Positions 22,126 to 31,196 of a stretch of 64,000 nt of DNA are shown here, piece after piece (position 1 is the stretch's first letter; the number at the start of each line of letters is the position of its first letter). Made by a program: the position numbers and the translations under genes. The DNA comes from Nitrospira lenta (lineage in GTDB: Bacteria > Nitrospirota > Nitrospiria > Nitrospirales > Nitrospiraceae). The notes under the pieces were generated by a model. The model was not told the origin of the DNA. It searched no databases and was given only the letters and a program-made list of their open reading frames with translations. The DNA lies in assembly GCF_900403705.1 (NCBI RefSeq), contig NZ_OUNR01000017.1, positions 310,001 to 374,000 of the forward strand, in the 5' to 3' direction.

Positions 22126-23060
22126 ATTGCACGAAATGCAAAACTAGAGCGGTCATCGATCTCCCGCGCCACAATGCCGCCTTCTGCAAAGATTGTTTCA
22201 ACTACTATGTGCACGACCAGGTCGGCCGGGCCATCAAGTCCGAGAAGATGTTCGGGAAAGACGACCGCATCCTCGTGGCGGTGTCGGGCGGCAAAGACAG
22301 CTTGGCGCTTTGGGACGTCCTCCTCAAGATGGGCTACAAGGCCGACGCGCTCTACGTGAACCTCGGGATCGGCGGGTATTCGGAAGTGTCCCATGCCAAA
22401 GTGGTCAAATTTTCTGACACCGTGGCCGCCCCGCATGGCGCAGTCCTGCACGTCCACACCGTCGAACAGGAAGCCGGCGCCGGCATTCGCGAACTAGCGA
22501 TGCTGATTCACCGGCCGACCTGTAGTACCTGTGGCACGATCAAGCGCTACCAGTTCAATCGCGTGGCGCTGGAACAGAAGTACGACGTGATGGCAACCGG
22601 CCACAATCTCGACGACGAAGCGGCGCGCCTCCTGGGCAACGTGCTCCGCTGGCAGGAAGAATATCTGGATAAGCAGTCGCCCAACTTGCCAGCTTCGCTC
22701 GACGGGTTCGCCAAGAAAGTAAAACCGCTCTTTCGCTTGTCCGAACGCGAATTGGCCGCCTATTCGGTGTTGAACCGGATCGACTACATCGTTGAGGAAT
22801 GCCCGATGTCGAAAGGGGCTCGAACACTGCTCTATAAGGAAGTGTTGAATCGCCTTGAAACGGAATCACCCGGTACCAAACAGGCCTTTTATTGCGGCTT
22901 TCTCGATAAGCAGCGCAAGCCGGAAGCCTCCCCGACCACGATGGCCGAGAAAGACCAGGCCATGCTGCACCCCTGCACAACCTGCGGGCAACCGACCACC
23001 GCCGAAATCTGTTCCTACTGTAAGATGATGGCGCGAGCCAAAGTCCATTCTGCCTCATAA
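22122..23060 (+). CDS. ttuA: tRNA 5-methyluridine-54 2-sulfurtransferase, TtuA family
   Basis: 312 residues. The PP-loop SGGKDS (55-60) binds ATP to activate the uridine. Two zinc sites are visible, CxxC...CxxC at residues 3-25 and two more CxxC at the C-terminus ('CTTC', 'CSYC'). Cys134, Cys137 and Cys227 are the expected ligands of the [4Fe-4S] cluster. This arrangement is the TtuA/TtcA-group-II type, which uses a ubiquitin-like sulfur carrier; that carrier is encoded immediately upstream with a 4-base overlap. In Thermus the enzyme makes 2-thio-ribothymidine at position 54 of tRNA. TtcA (2-thiocytidine 32) is an alternative but usually lacks the zinc fingers. Confidence 0.88.
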   Translation: MNCTKCKTRAVIDLPRHNAAFCKDCFNYYVHDQVGRAIKSEKMFGKDDRILVAVSGGKDSLALWDVLLKMGYKADALYVNLGIGGYSEVSHAKVVKFSDTVAAPHGAVLHVHTVEQEAGAGIRELAMLIHRPTCSTCGTIKRYQFNRVALEQKYDVMATGHNLDDEAARLLGNVLRWQEEYLDKQSPNLPASLDGFAKKVKPLFRLSERELAAYSVLNRIDYIVEECPMSKGARTLLYKEVLNRLETESPGTKQAFYCGFLDKQRKPEASPTTMAEKDQAMLHPCTTCGQPTTAEICSYCKMMARAKVHSAS

Positions 23061-23082
23061 ACTCTTTACGATTTATCTACCC

Positions 23083-23706
23083 ATGACTCAACGATCTTAT
23101 TGGATTCATATTCTTAGCCTTGCCCTGCCACTGCTCCTCACAATACACGGGCTGCCCTCCTCAGCCGCCGCATCCGATGAGCCCGCGTCAACGCCGGTCG
23201 GCACTCACACCATAGGGTTCACAGCCGGCCCCTTCTTTCCTCTACGCGTAGGACCCAGCCAAACGTCGAAGCTGTTCGGGGAAGCCATCATGCCTTCATG
23301 GATGGTGACCATTACGGAACCAATCGGTACGGGCTGGTACCAAGGCCAACTGGCTCTCGGCGCAGAACTCGCCGCCATCCATACGCATAGTCCGATAACA
23401 GCCTATGGCGTCGGGTTGACCCCGAAAATAGTCTACACCTCTACGGCATTTGGACGAGTGCGCCCGTTCATCGAAGGAGGCGGAGGACCGGCGTGGACGG
23501 ATCTGGGCGGTCGGACTCCCGAGCAGCCCGGACAGTTTAATTTTCTCGTGTGGGGAGGCGCCGGAGGCGCGTACACGTTCGCGCCTGGCTGGGCCGTTCA
23601 AGCCGGGTATCGCGTCATGCACATCTCTAACGCAGGCACTCGCTCTCCCAATTCCGGACTGAATTTTGGACTTCCCTTTATCGGCCTGACCTATCAAACA
23701 TTCTGA
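23083..23706 (+). CDS. PagL-like outer membrane protein (lipid A deacylase family)
   Basis: 207 residues with a signal peptide (about 30 residues, ending 'SAAAS') and alternating beta-strands of a small barrel. The motif HISNAG...PNSGLN (180-194) matches the PagL active-site segment: His180 and Ser182 are present. The third catalytic residue, Glu in Pseudomonas PagL, is Asn194 here. PagL removes the 3-O fatty acid of lipid A; activity of this variant is uncertain. It begins 22 bases after ttuA but is functionally unrelated to it. Confidence 0.75.
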   Translation: MTQRSYWIHILSLALPLLLTIHGLPSSAAASDEPASTPVGTHTIGFTAGPFFPLRVGPSQTSKLFGEAIMPSWMVTITEPIGTGWYQGQLALGAELAAIHTHSPITAYGVGLTPKIVYTSTAFGRVRPFIEGGGGPAWTDLGGRTPEQPGQFNFLVWGGAGGAYTFAPGWAVQAGYRVMHISNAGTRSPNSGLNFGLPFIGLTYQTF

Positions 23707-23923
23707 TTCGTCTATTGCTCGAACTGCCGCCCGCGACATCGTTCGAACAGCTACCGGCTCCCCTAAGAATCCGCTTCAACAAAATTGAACACTCACTATG
23801 AAGAAACCGTAGGTATTCACCCCCCCTTTTGGTGTGTAGTAACGACCCTCGCAATATGATGTTATCGCCTCTATCAGCCAGGGCACTTCCATCGTTCCCT
23901 GGAACTGCGAGGCATGTCTGGCT

Positions 23924-25054
23924 ATGCTCGAACGCGTCCTATATGTGGTGAACCTCGACCCCTCAAATAAATATGGGTCGCTCGAAGAGCAGATCTTCCT
24001 TACAAGCGAAGCCGTTGCCAAACAGGGTGGGGTCTTTATCCCTGCTTTCTCAGCAGCACTGCCGGCAAAGGAAGAACAACGATACAGACTGGCAGGACTG
24101 GCAGCGACATCGTTGCCCCTCGGGCGATTCAACATCCTCACCCTTCGCAAACTACAGCAGTTGATCGATCAGCATCGTATTGATGTGGTCCATTGGAATC
24201 TCTACCATCCCATCAACGGATATGCGGCGGCCTTGCGTCTCACGCGACCCAGGTTACGGCACTATCTTACCGATCACAACTCCAGACCAACCTCTTTTCG
24301 TCGCACCCGGCATGCGCTCTCAAGCGCATGCAAGAAACTGATGCTTGGGAGCTACTCAAAAGTTCTTGCTGTCAGCAACTATGTCTTATTGGAATTAGAG
24401 CGACAAGCCATTTGGTGTAACCTTGGCAGATATCACCACTTCGTGAATACAAGCCGTTTCCAGCCCGACGCTGTCATACGTTCAACCATGCGATGTTCCC
24501 AAGGGGTTGAGAAAGTGTTTGTGGTCCTGGTCGTGGCGCACCTCATTCAGGAGAAAGGTGTACATGTTGCCATCCAGGCCCTCAAGGACCTTCCCACCAA
24601 TGTCGCACTCTGGATTGTCGGAGACGGGCCGGAACGACTGTCGCTTGAACACACGGCCGAATCTCTAGGTGTCCGTGAGCGAATCACGTTCTGCGGTCTG
24701 CAAGCAGAAGTGAGTCCGTTCATGCAGGCTGCTGACTGCTTCGTTTGCCCATCCTTATGGGAAGAAGCAGCGGGCCTGGTTATCCTTGAAGCGATGGCTT
24801 GCGGTCTGCCAGTGATCGGGAGTGCTGTCGGAGGCATCCCTGAATTCATTACGCAAGGCCAAACTGGATCGCTTTTTCCAGCCGGAGATCATGTGGCCCT
24901 CGCAGCCCATATTTGCCACCTCTATTCATCAGGGGCACAGCGGGAAGAAATGCGGGTGAGAGCCAGGGCCCTGGCAGTCGCACAGTTTTCCCATGAGTCG
25001 CGGGTCTCCGATGCCGTCGCTATATACAACACAACATGCCTTGAGGTGCGGTGA
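23924..25054 (+). CDS. Glycosyltransferase, GT-B fold (GT4 family)
   Basis: 376 residues. The C-terminal Rossmann half is typical: 'VVAHLIQEKGVHVAIQAL', 'IVGDGPERLSLE', 'EVSPFMQAADCFVCPSLWE' and the E-x7-E motif in 'EEAAGLVILEAMACGLPV' that binds the sugar nucleotide. The acceptor-binding N-terminal half is not distinctive. It probably adds a sugar to a surface glycan or glycolipid. The stop overlaps the start region of the PhyH gene, so they are co-transcribed. Together with the SGNH and DUF1080 genes downstream it forms a small group that looks less GC-rich than its neighbours by eye; this was not measured. Confidence 0.88.
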   Translation: MLERVLYVVNLDPSNKYGSLEEQIFLTSEAVAKQGGVFIPAFSAALPAKEEQRYRLAGLAATSLPLGRFNILTLRKLQQLIDQHRIDVVHWNLYHPINGYAAALRLTRPRLRHYLTDHNSRPTSFRRTRHALSSACKKLMLGSYSKVLAVSNYVLLELERQAIWCNLGRYHHFVNTSRFQPDAVIRSTMRCSQGVEKVFVVLVVAHLIQEKGVHVAIQALKDLPTNVALWIVGDGPERLSLEHTAESLGVRERITFCGLQAEVSPFMQAADCFVCPSLWEEAAGLVILEAMACGLPVIGSAVGGIPEFITQGQTGSLFPAGDHVALAAHICHLYSSGAQREEMRVRARALAVAQFSHESRVSDAVAIYNTTCLEVR

Positions 25055-25950
25055 TGGCACATGATCTAACGAACCAACTCGACCGTGACGGCATTGTGAT
25101 ACTCCCGGAATTTATCGCCGGGCCTCAACTACTGGGGATGCAACAAGCCTTTGAAACTCGCTTGCGGCACATGGCATGGAACGACACGATGGGGTATGAA
25201 CGCACCGAGATGTATCGCCACATGATCCAGGATGTGCTGCTTCTGGACCAAGGATTCCTCGACGTCGCGCTGCACCCGCTTATCCTCCAAGTGCTCAAGG
25301 AATATATCGGGTCTCAGTTCCAGCTTGTCGAAGCAAAGGGGTGGCTATCTCTCCCGACCAAGAACAACTTTCACGGGTGGCACGGCGATGCCTGGTATGA
25401 TCAACACGCGGTCTCAACGATACCCAGAGAAGTGAAGCTTGCCATTTACTTGACCGATGTTCGCTCGGGCGCTTTCACCTATATCAAGGGGAGCCACCGC
25501 AAACAACACCCCCGGCTTGTTCAGAGTCATGAACTAGCACAAGTTCCCAGGGAGCGGATCATGGAAGTTCCGGGGACTGCCGGCTCAGCTGTTCTGTTTG
25601 ACACCTCTGGAATCCACCGGCAGGCCACGCCCGTCTTGGAGCCTCGACAAGCGGTGTTCCTGAATTATCACGACCCCAGTATCCCGCTCCAGCAAGAAGA
25701 CGTTGAATATTATCGATACCACCCTCTCCTTCTCAATGCCGCTTTTCTGGGAAACCTCACACCGGAGGGCCAACGGGTCTTGGGATTTGGCGACAAGAGG
25801 AACTATCAGCACGGCTTCGAACGCCGACGTCGCCATGCCTTCCTAGAAGGCATCAGCCGATCCCTTCTAGAATCCTCACTACAGATAAACCAAGCCCTCT
25901 ATTATCCTCGGAGGGCTCTGGCCAAGGCCAGGAACCTCTTACGGCACTAG
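25054..25950 (+). CDS. Phytanoyl-CoA dioxygenase (PhyH) family protein
   Basis: 298 residues from the ATG; a GTG one codon earlier is also possible. The Fe(II) triad is seen as His110-x-Asp112 ('WHGDAW') and His188 ('SGIHRQ'), with Arg198 placed to bind 2-oxoglutarate. Members hydroxylate lipids, sugars or natural products. It overlaps the glycosyltransferase gene (TGATG junction), so hydroxylation of a glycan or its lipid anchor is a reasonable guess. The C-terminal 40 residues are basic and may be membrane-associated. Substrate unknown. Confidence 0.85.
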   Translation: MAHDLTNQLDRDGIVILPEFIAGPQLLGMQQAFETRLRHMAWNDTMGYERTEMYRHMIQDVLLLDQGFLDVALHPLILQVLKEYIGSQFQLVEAKGWLSLPTKNNFHGWHGDAWYDQHAVSTIPREVKLAIYLTDVRSGAFTYIKGSHRKQHPRLVQSHELAQVPRERIMEVPGTAGSAVLFDTSGIHRQATPVLEPRQAVFLNYHDPSIPLQQEDVEYYRYHPLLLNAAFLGNLTPEGQRVLGFGDKRNYQHGFERRRRHAFLEGISRSLLESSLQINQALYYPRRALAKARNLLRH

Positions 25951-26058
25951 GAGAACTATTGGGTAGCGCTCTTCGGCCTAGACATCCTAATACCGAACTG
26001 CGTTGGACGTTCCATCGGGCAGAGCTCATGCGCCTCTCCACCAATTAGGAAGGTTTCA

Positions 26059-27150
26059 ATGCGCGCCAGACGAATATTCCTATTGATCTGCTTTTCAGGT
26101 CTCCTGCTCGCCGTCACGGCCTTTGCCTCTGAACTTGCATTGAGAGCCTCAGGCCACATCTCCACCGCCAGCATCCACGCCATCTCAAACGCTGACTTTG
26201 TACGGGTGCCGGGCATGTTCGAACCGAGCCAATCCGTGGAGGAGACCCCTCATCCCAAACTTCACTACCATGCGACAATCAACTCGCTCGGCTATCGAGG
26301 GCCTGAATTTCAACGAATCAGTCCTCCTCACGTTATTCGAATCCTCTGCCTCGGGGATTCCGGAACATTCGGCCAGTTTGTGAACGATGATGAAACGCTC
26401 TCCGCAAATCTGGAACGGATGCTACGACAAGAAGGGAATTCCGTCGAGGTCATCAATGGTGGAGTACCCGGCACAACTATTGTGGATCAAGTAGAGATAC
26501 TCAAACGAAGCATGAGCCTTGCGCCGGACATCGTCATTCTCACATTCAGCGAAAATGATATTACCGACTTGGAAGCGGAGCCCTCTCAATTCGCAGCCCT
26601 TGCGGAAAACCGGAGGGTCAAGGGCCGGACAGGACTGAAAACCGTCTATGAACTCATTCGAGACACAGCCCTCTTCAATTACTTCTTAAAAGTCAGAGCG
26701 ACCTGGAATACCTACTCGGCGCCCCATGTATCCGCCGATGTACCCAGTTCAAGTCCTGAGGACTCGGCAACCCGGCATGAACAGCTCTGGGCAACATATG
26801 CCCATCACCTGGAAACCATGCTCCAGACTCTATCCAACAGAAATATCCGATTGATCTTCAACGGCTATCCGACACATCAACGGATCGGAGCCGACACATT
26901 TACGGATGATCGGAGTCGCATTCAACTCAGCCGGGCTGAATCCTTGGCGAGGGAAATGGGAATACCCACGGTTTCGCTCCTCCCTTCCTTCAGAGAAACC
27001 GGGCTGACGAAGGAAGAACTTTATCATTTACCGTACGACGGACATGCCAATCGGATGGGGTACGTGATTCAAGCTACCGCGCTCCTTCCAGCCTTACGTG
27101 AGTCAATCCAAGAAGCTCGCAACAATATCTCTCCGGCCTCACAGCCCTAG
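26059..27150 (+). CDS. SGNH/GDSL-type hydrolase, membrane-anchored or exported
   Basis: 363 residues. A hydrophobic N-terminal segment (residues 5-24) acts as signal or anchor. The SGNH blocks are present: nucleophile Ser101 in 'LGDSGTFG', Gly in 'INGGVPG', Asn166 in 'SENDI', and Asp327/His329 in 'YDGHANRMGY'. Such enzymes remove or transfer acyl groups on glycans and lipids. AGGAAGG precedes the start with good spacing. It is placed after a glycosyltransferase and a PhyH enzyme, so acyl editing of the same surface glycan is plausible but unproven. Confidence 0.85.
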   Translation: MRARRIFLLICFSGLLLAVTAFASELALRASGHISTASIHAISNADFVRVPGMFEPSQSVEETPHPKLHYHATINSLGYRGPEFQRISPPHVIRILCLGDSGTFGQFVNDDETLSANLERMLRQEGNSVEVINGGVPGTTIVDQVEILKRSMSLAPDIVILTFSENDITDLEAEPSQFAALAENRRVKGRTGLKTVYELIRDTALFNYFLKVRATWNTYSAPHVSADVPSSSPEDSATRHEQLWATYAHHLETMLQTLSNRNIRLIFNGYPTHQRIGADTFTDDRSRIQLSRAESLAREMGIPTVSLLPSFRETGLTKEELYHLPYDGHANRMGYVIQATALLPALRESIQEARNNISPASQP

Positions 27151-27212
27151 AGATGACAAAGCAGAACGAAAGAACCAACGCCACGGTAAGCCGAATCCCT
27201 TGATATGATGCC

Positions 27213-28187
27213 ATGCTCGGAAACCTGATCCAGAGAAAGAGTCCAACCCTTCTGGTTTTTGTTGTCTTTCCCCTATCGCTCCTTGTAGCGATCGCCCTGT
27301 TCACTCAATCCGTTTTGGCTACAGAATCTGATTTCATCGGCCGCTGGAATCTCACCCTTTTCGAAGTGGATGGTTATGCTTCTGCCTGGCTAGAAATTAA
27401 GCCCACTGCAAGCAAGAACAAGAGCGGTCAGCTGGTATGGATCTTCGGCGGGGCTGAGCCCCTAGAGGATGTTTCGATCACAGAAGGCATTCTGTCCTTC
27501 TCTCATCAGTTCATGGGGAAACGGCTACACTTCACCGCCAGATATGCAGGAAACACGCTAACAGGAACGGCAACGGACCACCGTTCTACCATTCGATGGA
27601 TTGGAGTACGTGCGCCGGAGTTGCGGACACCTACTGCGCTACGGCAAGGAGCGCCGTTGGCCCTTTTTACCGGCCACACACTCTCTGGTTGGACATTGCG
27701 TAACGGATCCTCACCCTATTGTTGGCATATCGAAGAGAGCGTCTTATTCAACGACCACTCCTGCGCCGATTTGAGATCGAACGTCAACTTCATGAATTTT
27801 CATCTCCATCTAGAGTTCCGGCTAGATGACGAAGGCGGGAGCGGAGTATACCTGCGAGGCCGATACGAGGTCCAAATCACCACCGATGGGAATGGGCAGC
27901 CTGGCACTCGCTCGACCGGCGCTATCTTTGGGCATATCGCGCCGACCCTGTCGGTCGGAAAGCAACCAGGTGAGTGGCAAACACTTGAGGTCACTCTCAT
28001 CGGAAGAGAGGTGGCCGTACGGTTGAACCATCACACTGTGATCGCCAACGAACGCATTCCAGGACCCACGGGTGCCGCCCTCGACAGCAATGAAGACCGG
28101 CCCGGCCCCATCATGCTGCAGGGAGATCATGGTCGTGTATCTTTCCGCAATATCGTGATCACCCCATTTCTCAATGAAATCCCTTAG
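27213..28187 (+). CDS. Exported DUF1080 (3-keto-disaccharide hydrolase) domain protein
   Basis: 324 residues. A hydrophobic segment (residues 11-35) serves as signal or anchor. The N-terminal part (about 40-140) is a beta-rich domain. From about residue 145 the DUF1080 pattern appears: 'LALFTGHTLSGWTL', 'LEFRLDDEGGSGVYLRGRYEVQI', 'GAIFGHIAP', 'GEWQTLEVTLIGREVAVRLN' and 'GPIMLQGDHGRVSFRNI'. The fold is a concanavalin-like sandwich, and members cleave keto-disaccharides or bind glycans. It ends the accessory glycan group. Confidence 0.85.
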   Translation: MLGNLIQRKSPTLLVFVVFPLSLLVAIALFTQSVLATESDFIGRWNLTLFEVDGYASAWLEIKPTASKNKSGQLVWIFGGAEPLEDVSITEGILSFSHQFMGKRLHFTARYAGNTLTGTATDHRSTIRWIGVRAPELRTPTALRQGAPLALFTGHTLSGWTLRNGSSPYCWHIEESVLFNDHSCADLRSNVNFMNFHLHLEFRLDDEGGSGVYLRGRYEVQITTDGNGQPGTRSTGAIFGHIAPTLSVGKQPGEWQTLEVTLIGREVAVRLNHHTVIANERIPGPTGAALDSNEDRPGPIMLQGDHGRVSFRNIVITPFLNEIP

Positions 28188-28402
28188 CGCCTCGCCCAGA
28201 TACCAATTTTGACAACACACCAGCCCAATGACCCAAGCCCACTACTAGCCCCCTTGCTCACTCCCCCAAGGGAGCCCAGCCTGATCATGTCTATTGCAGA
28301 CAAGCCGCACGGACCGTTCATCCCTTGCAAAGCTGGGGATTGACCCCGTAAGCTACGGAATTATCTTCTCTTCCAGAACACTCGACACGAAAGCACTGCA
28401 CC

Positions 28403-29422
28403 ATGGCAAATTCTGGTCGCGACTACTATCAGGTTCTCGGCCTCCCGCGCACGGCTTCGGCCGATGAGATCAAGAAGGCCTATCGCCGTCTCGCCCGCCA
28501 GTTTCATCCCGATATGCACAGTGGCGCCAAGAAAACCGAGATGGAGAAGAAATTCAAGGAAATGAACGAGGCGCATGAGGTCCTCTCCGATCCAGACAAG
28601 CGCAAAAAATACGATCAACACGGCACCCAATGGGAACAGGCCGAAGCCTATGAGCGGGCCCGCCAAGCCGCTGGAGCCCAGAACCGTGGCCAGGCGCACT
28701 CGTTCAGCGGCGAGGGATTTTCCGATATCTTTGAGAATCTCTTCGGAGGCCGCGGACGAGCTGCCGGCCAGCACGAATTTTCGTCATCCGGTGAAGATCT
28801 GGAAACGGAAGTCGATCTATCCCTCCGGGAAGTCCTGCGCGGCGTCACCAAACGGATCAACCTCATGGAGCCGGTCCCCTGCTCCACCTGCCGCGGAAGC
28901 GGCGCAGTAAAAAACCGTCCCTGCCAAGCCTGTCTGGGATCTGGCCATCGGATGGAGTCCACTTCCATCGAAGTCAAAATTCCCGCCGGCGTCCAGAACG
29001 GAACCAGAGTCCGCGTGCCGGGGAAGGGCCAGCTAGGAACAAACGGCGGCCGGCGCGGTGATCTCTACTTGCACGTCACGCTCATGCCGAACAAGATCTT
29101 CCGCCAACAAGGCACCGACCTACATGCCAACCTGCCGGTCTGGCCCTGGGAAGCCGCGCTCGGCGCCGAAGTCATGGCGCCCACGTTGACGGACGCGGTC
29201 CGCGTGAAAATTCCCGCCGGCAGTCGCGCTGAAAGCAAGCTGCGATTGAAAGGGAAAGGACTCCCGACGGCGGCCGGAGGCCATGGCGACTTGTTCCTCA
29301 CATTGCAGATCGTCTTGCCGTCCCCTTTGACGGAGGGGGAACAAAAGCTGTACGAACAACTGAGCCATTTGCGGACGGGCGATCCGCGCGCAGAACTATT
29401 GGCCGCCGCCCAACACAACTAG
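28403..29422 (+). CDS. DnaJ-family co-chaperone with a half-size zinc finger
   Basis: 339 residues. The J domain (residues 7-74) carries the HPD tripeptide at 35-37 that triggers DnaK ATPase. A Gly/Phe-rich linker follows. Instead of the four CxxCxGxG repeats of DnaJ, only two are present (Cys160/163 and Cys174/177), enough for one zinc ion. The C-terminal substrate-binding domains are complete ('[16 protein letters not shown]', '[18 protein letters not shown]'). It is thus intermediate between DnaJ and CbpA. Cytoplasmic; partner DnaK is not in the window. Confidence 0.9.
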   Translation: MANSGRDYYQVLGLPRTASADEIKKAYRRLARQFHPDMHSGAKKTEMEKKFKEMNEAHEVLSDPDKRKKYDQHGTQWEQAEAYERARQAAGAQNRGQAHSFSGEGFSDIFENLFGGRGRAAGQHEFSSSGEDLETEVDLSLREVLRGVTKRINLMEPVPCSTCRGSGAVKNRPCQACLGSGHRMESTSIEVKIPAGVQNGTRVRVPGKGQLGTNGGRRGDLYLHVTLMPNKIFRQQGTDLHANLPVWPWEAALGAEVMAPTLTDAVRVKIPAGSRAESKLRLKGKGLPTAAGGHGDLFLTLQIVLPSPLTEGEQKLYEQLSHLRTGDPRAELLAAAQHN

Positions 29423-29454
29423 CCGCCTCCACCGTTCCTGATACAGGACTCTGC

Positions 29455-30090
29455 ATGCCGCTTGTCGAATACGCCCTGCTGGCCTTTAGCTCTCTATTTG
29501 TCATCGTCGATCCGCTCGCAACCGTGCCGGCCTTTCTCGCCATGACTCCGCGCGATACGATGCAACAACGCCTGCGCATGGCCCGCGTCGCCTGCCTGGT
29601 GATGGTCGGAGTGCTGGCCGGATTTGCGCTGATCGGCCAATCGCTGCTGAACTTGCTGGGCATTACCCTCCCCGCCGTACAGGTCGCCGGGGCACTGGTG
29701 CTCCTCCTGGTGGCATTGGACATGCTCCGCGCTCAGCGTTCGCCGGTCATAGAAACGGCCGCAGAGACCGCGGAAGCCAGCGCAAAGGACGATATCGCCA
29801 TCACTCCCCTAGCGATCCCTATGCTGGCGGGCCCTGCGGCTATTTCGACCGTCATCCTGCTGGACGCCCAAGCGACGGGATGGGCGCAGCGCGGCATCTT
29901 GCTGGCTTGCCTTGCGGTAGTCGGTCTGGCAAGCTACATTATCCTGGCGATCGGGGCGAAGGGAGCCATCTGGCTGACTCCGATGGCGGAAAAAATCATG
30001 ACCCGGCTCATGGGGTTGCTGCTCGCTGCCCTCGCCGTGCAGTTCTTGTTTAACGGACTCAAGGGAGCAGGCGGGCTGTTACCGCAATAG
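29455..30090 (+). CDS. MarC family integral membrane protein
   Basis: 211 residues with about six hydrophobic segments. The family start 'FSSLFVIVDPLATVPAFLAMTP' and the second-half 'ITPLAIPMLAGPAAISTVIL' are the two inverted repeats of MarC (UPF0056). The transported substrate is unknown; despite the name, a role in multiple antibiotic resistance has not held up. AGGA precedes the start. It follows the DnaJ gene by 32 bases. Confidence 0.92.
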   Translation: MPLVEYALLAFSSLFVIVDPLATVPAFLAMTPRDTMQQRLRMARVACLVMVGVLAGFALIGQSLLNLLGITLPAVQVAGALVLLLVALDMLRAQRSPVIETAAETAEASAKDDIAITPLAIPMLAGPAAISTVILLDAQATGWAQRGILLACLAVVGLASYIILAIGAKGAIWLTPMAEKIMTRLMGLLLAALAVQFLFNGLKGAGGLLPQ

Positions 30091-30138
30091 CGCACTCGTC
30101 ATCGTCATCACACGCGAGTTTAACCGAAGGAGGACCGC

Positions 30139-30765
30139 ATGCAACGATCTCGTGCAGCAATCATGACTCTCACTCTCGCCACCGCCGTAAGCCTGACGCT
30201 GGGCACATCCGGCGCCTGGGCCGAAGGGTACGGCAAGGAAGGACATGCCGGCGGCGGACATAGCGCCATGGGCGGACATGGCATGGGCGGCATGATGCAT
30301 AGCAGCACCGGCCACTTGATCCGCCATCTCCTCAAACACGAAAAAGACATCGGCCTCACGGCGGACCAAGTCGCCAAGCTGAAGGACATCCAACTCAATC
30401 TGGACAAAACCAGAATCAAGGCGGAAGCGGATATCCAGATCGCGGAGCGCGAGCTGAAGGCGCTGACCGACGACGAAAAGTCCGATCTTGGCGCCGTCGA
30501 AGCCAAGCTGAAACAGAGCGAAGATATGCAGGTCGGCCTGCGAATGACGTCCATCAAGACCAAGCGCGAGGTCCTAGGCCTCTTGACCGCTGAACAACGC
30601 GCCAAGGAAAAAGCCGAACACGACAAAGTGATGCAGGAACACAAGGGCGCCGGCAGCAAACACGGCAATCCTCACGGCGGCGGGGCGGCAAATCCCCACG
30701 GCGGAGCCAATCCCCACAAAGGCGCCAGCACCCCGTCGGCTCCCGGCAACATGTCCGTGCAATAA
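30139..30765 (+). CDS. Periplasmic Spy/CpxP-like protein, His/Gly-rich
   Basis: 208 residues. The signal peptide ends at about residue 29 ('GAWAEG'). A Gly/His/Met-rich segment (30-58) could bind metals. The middle is helical and charged (about 70-160) with 'LTADQVAKLKDIQLNLDK' and 'LLTAEQRAKEK', the pattern of Spy/CpxP and heavy-metal-resistance proteins. The tail repeats 'NPHGG' three times and is disordered. Probably an envelope-stress or metal-binding chaperone. It has a near-perfect AAGGAGG and shares this feature with the next gene. Confidence 0.75.
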   Translation: MQRSRAAIMTLTLATAVSLTLGTSGAWAEGYGKEGHAGGGHSAMGGHGMGGMMHSSTGHLIRHLLKHEKDIGLTADQVAKLKDIQLNLDKTRIKAEADIQIAERELKALTDDEKSDLGAVEAKLKQSEDMQVGLRMTSIKTKREVLGLLTAEQRAKEKAEHDKVMQEHKGAGSKHGNPHGGGAANPHGGANPHKGASTPSAPGNMSVQ

Positions 30766-30789
30766 CCTGTGTTCCGAAGGAGGTGGCCC

Positions 30790-31143
30790 ATGAAATCCCT
30801 CGCACTCATCTTCACACTCGCAGTGGGAAGCGTGCTGACTCTCGGGACTCCTGCCTGGAGTGATAAGAAGAAGGGCGCGGAAGGCGAGGTGGCCACCTGG
30901 GCGAAAGACGCCACGGTCACGATCGAACAGGCGGTGAAAACTGCCGTGGAGAAAGTGCCCGGCACGGTCGTCGAGGCGGAACTTGAAAACAAACACGGCC
31001 AAATTACCTGGGAAGTGGACGTGCTCGGTGCGGACGGCAAGATGACCGAAGTCTGCATCGACGCCGTGACCGGAGCCGTGATCGGTACGGAAGCCAAGGA
31101 CAAGAAAGACGAAATGAAGAAAGAAGGGAAGAAAGGAAAGTAG
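30790..31143 (+). CDS. Exported PepSY domain protein
   Basis: 117 residues. After a signal peptide (to about residue 24) comes one PepSY domain: 'VTIEQAVKTAVEKVPGTVVEAELENKHG' and 'WEVDVLGADGKMTEVCIDAVTGAVIG'. PepSY modules inhibit or bind proteases and sense the envelope state. The C-terminus is a run of Lys and Glu. The start has AAGGAGG 8 bases upstream. It lies 24 bases after the Spy-like gene, so both are probably expressed together. Confidence 0.85.
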   Translation: MKSLALIFTLAVGSVLTLGTPAWSDKKKGAEGEVATWAKDATVTIEQAVKTAVEKVPGTVVEAELENKHGQITWEVDVLGADGKMTEVCIDAVTGAVIGTEAKDKKDEMKKEGKKGK

Positions 31144-31196
31144 TTTTTCCTCTCTGATCTCTCACCAACAGTCGACCGCTCCCCAGGCTGATCAAA

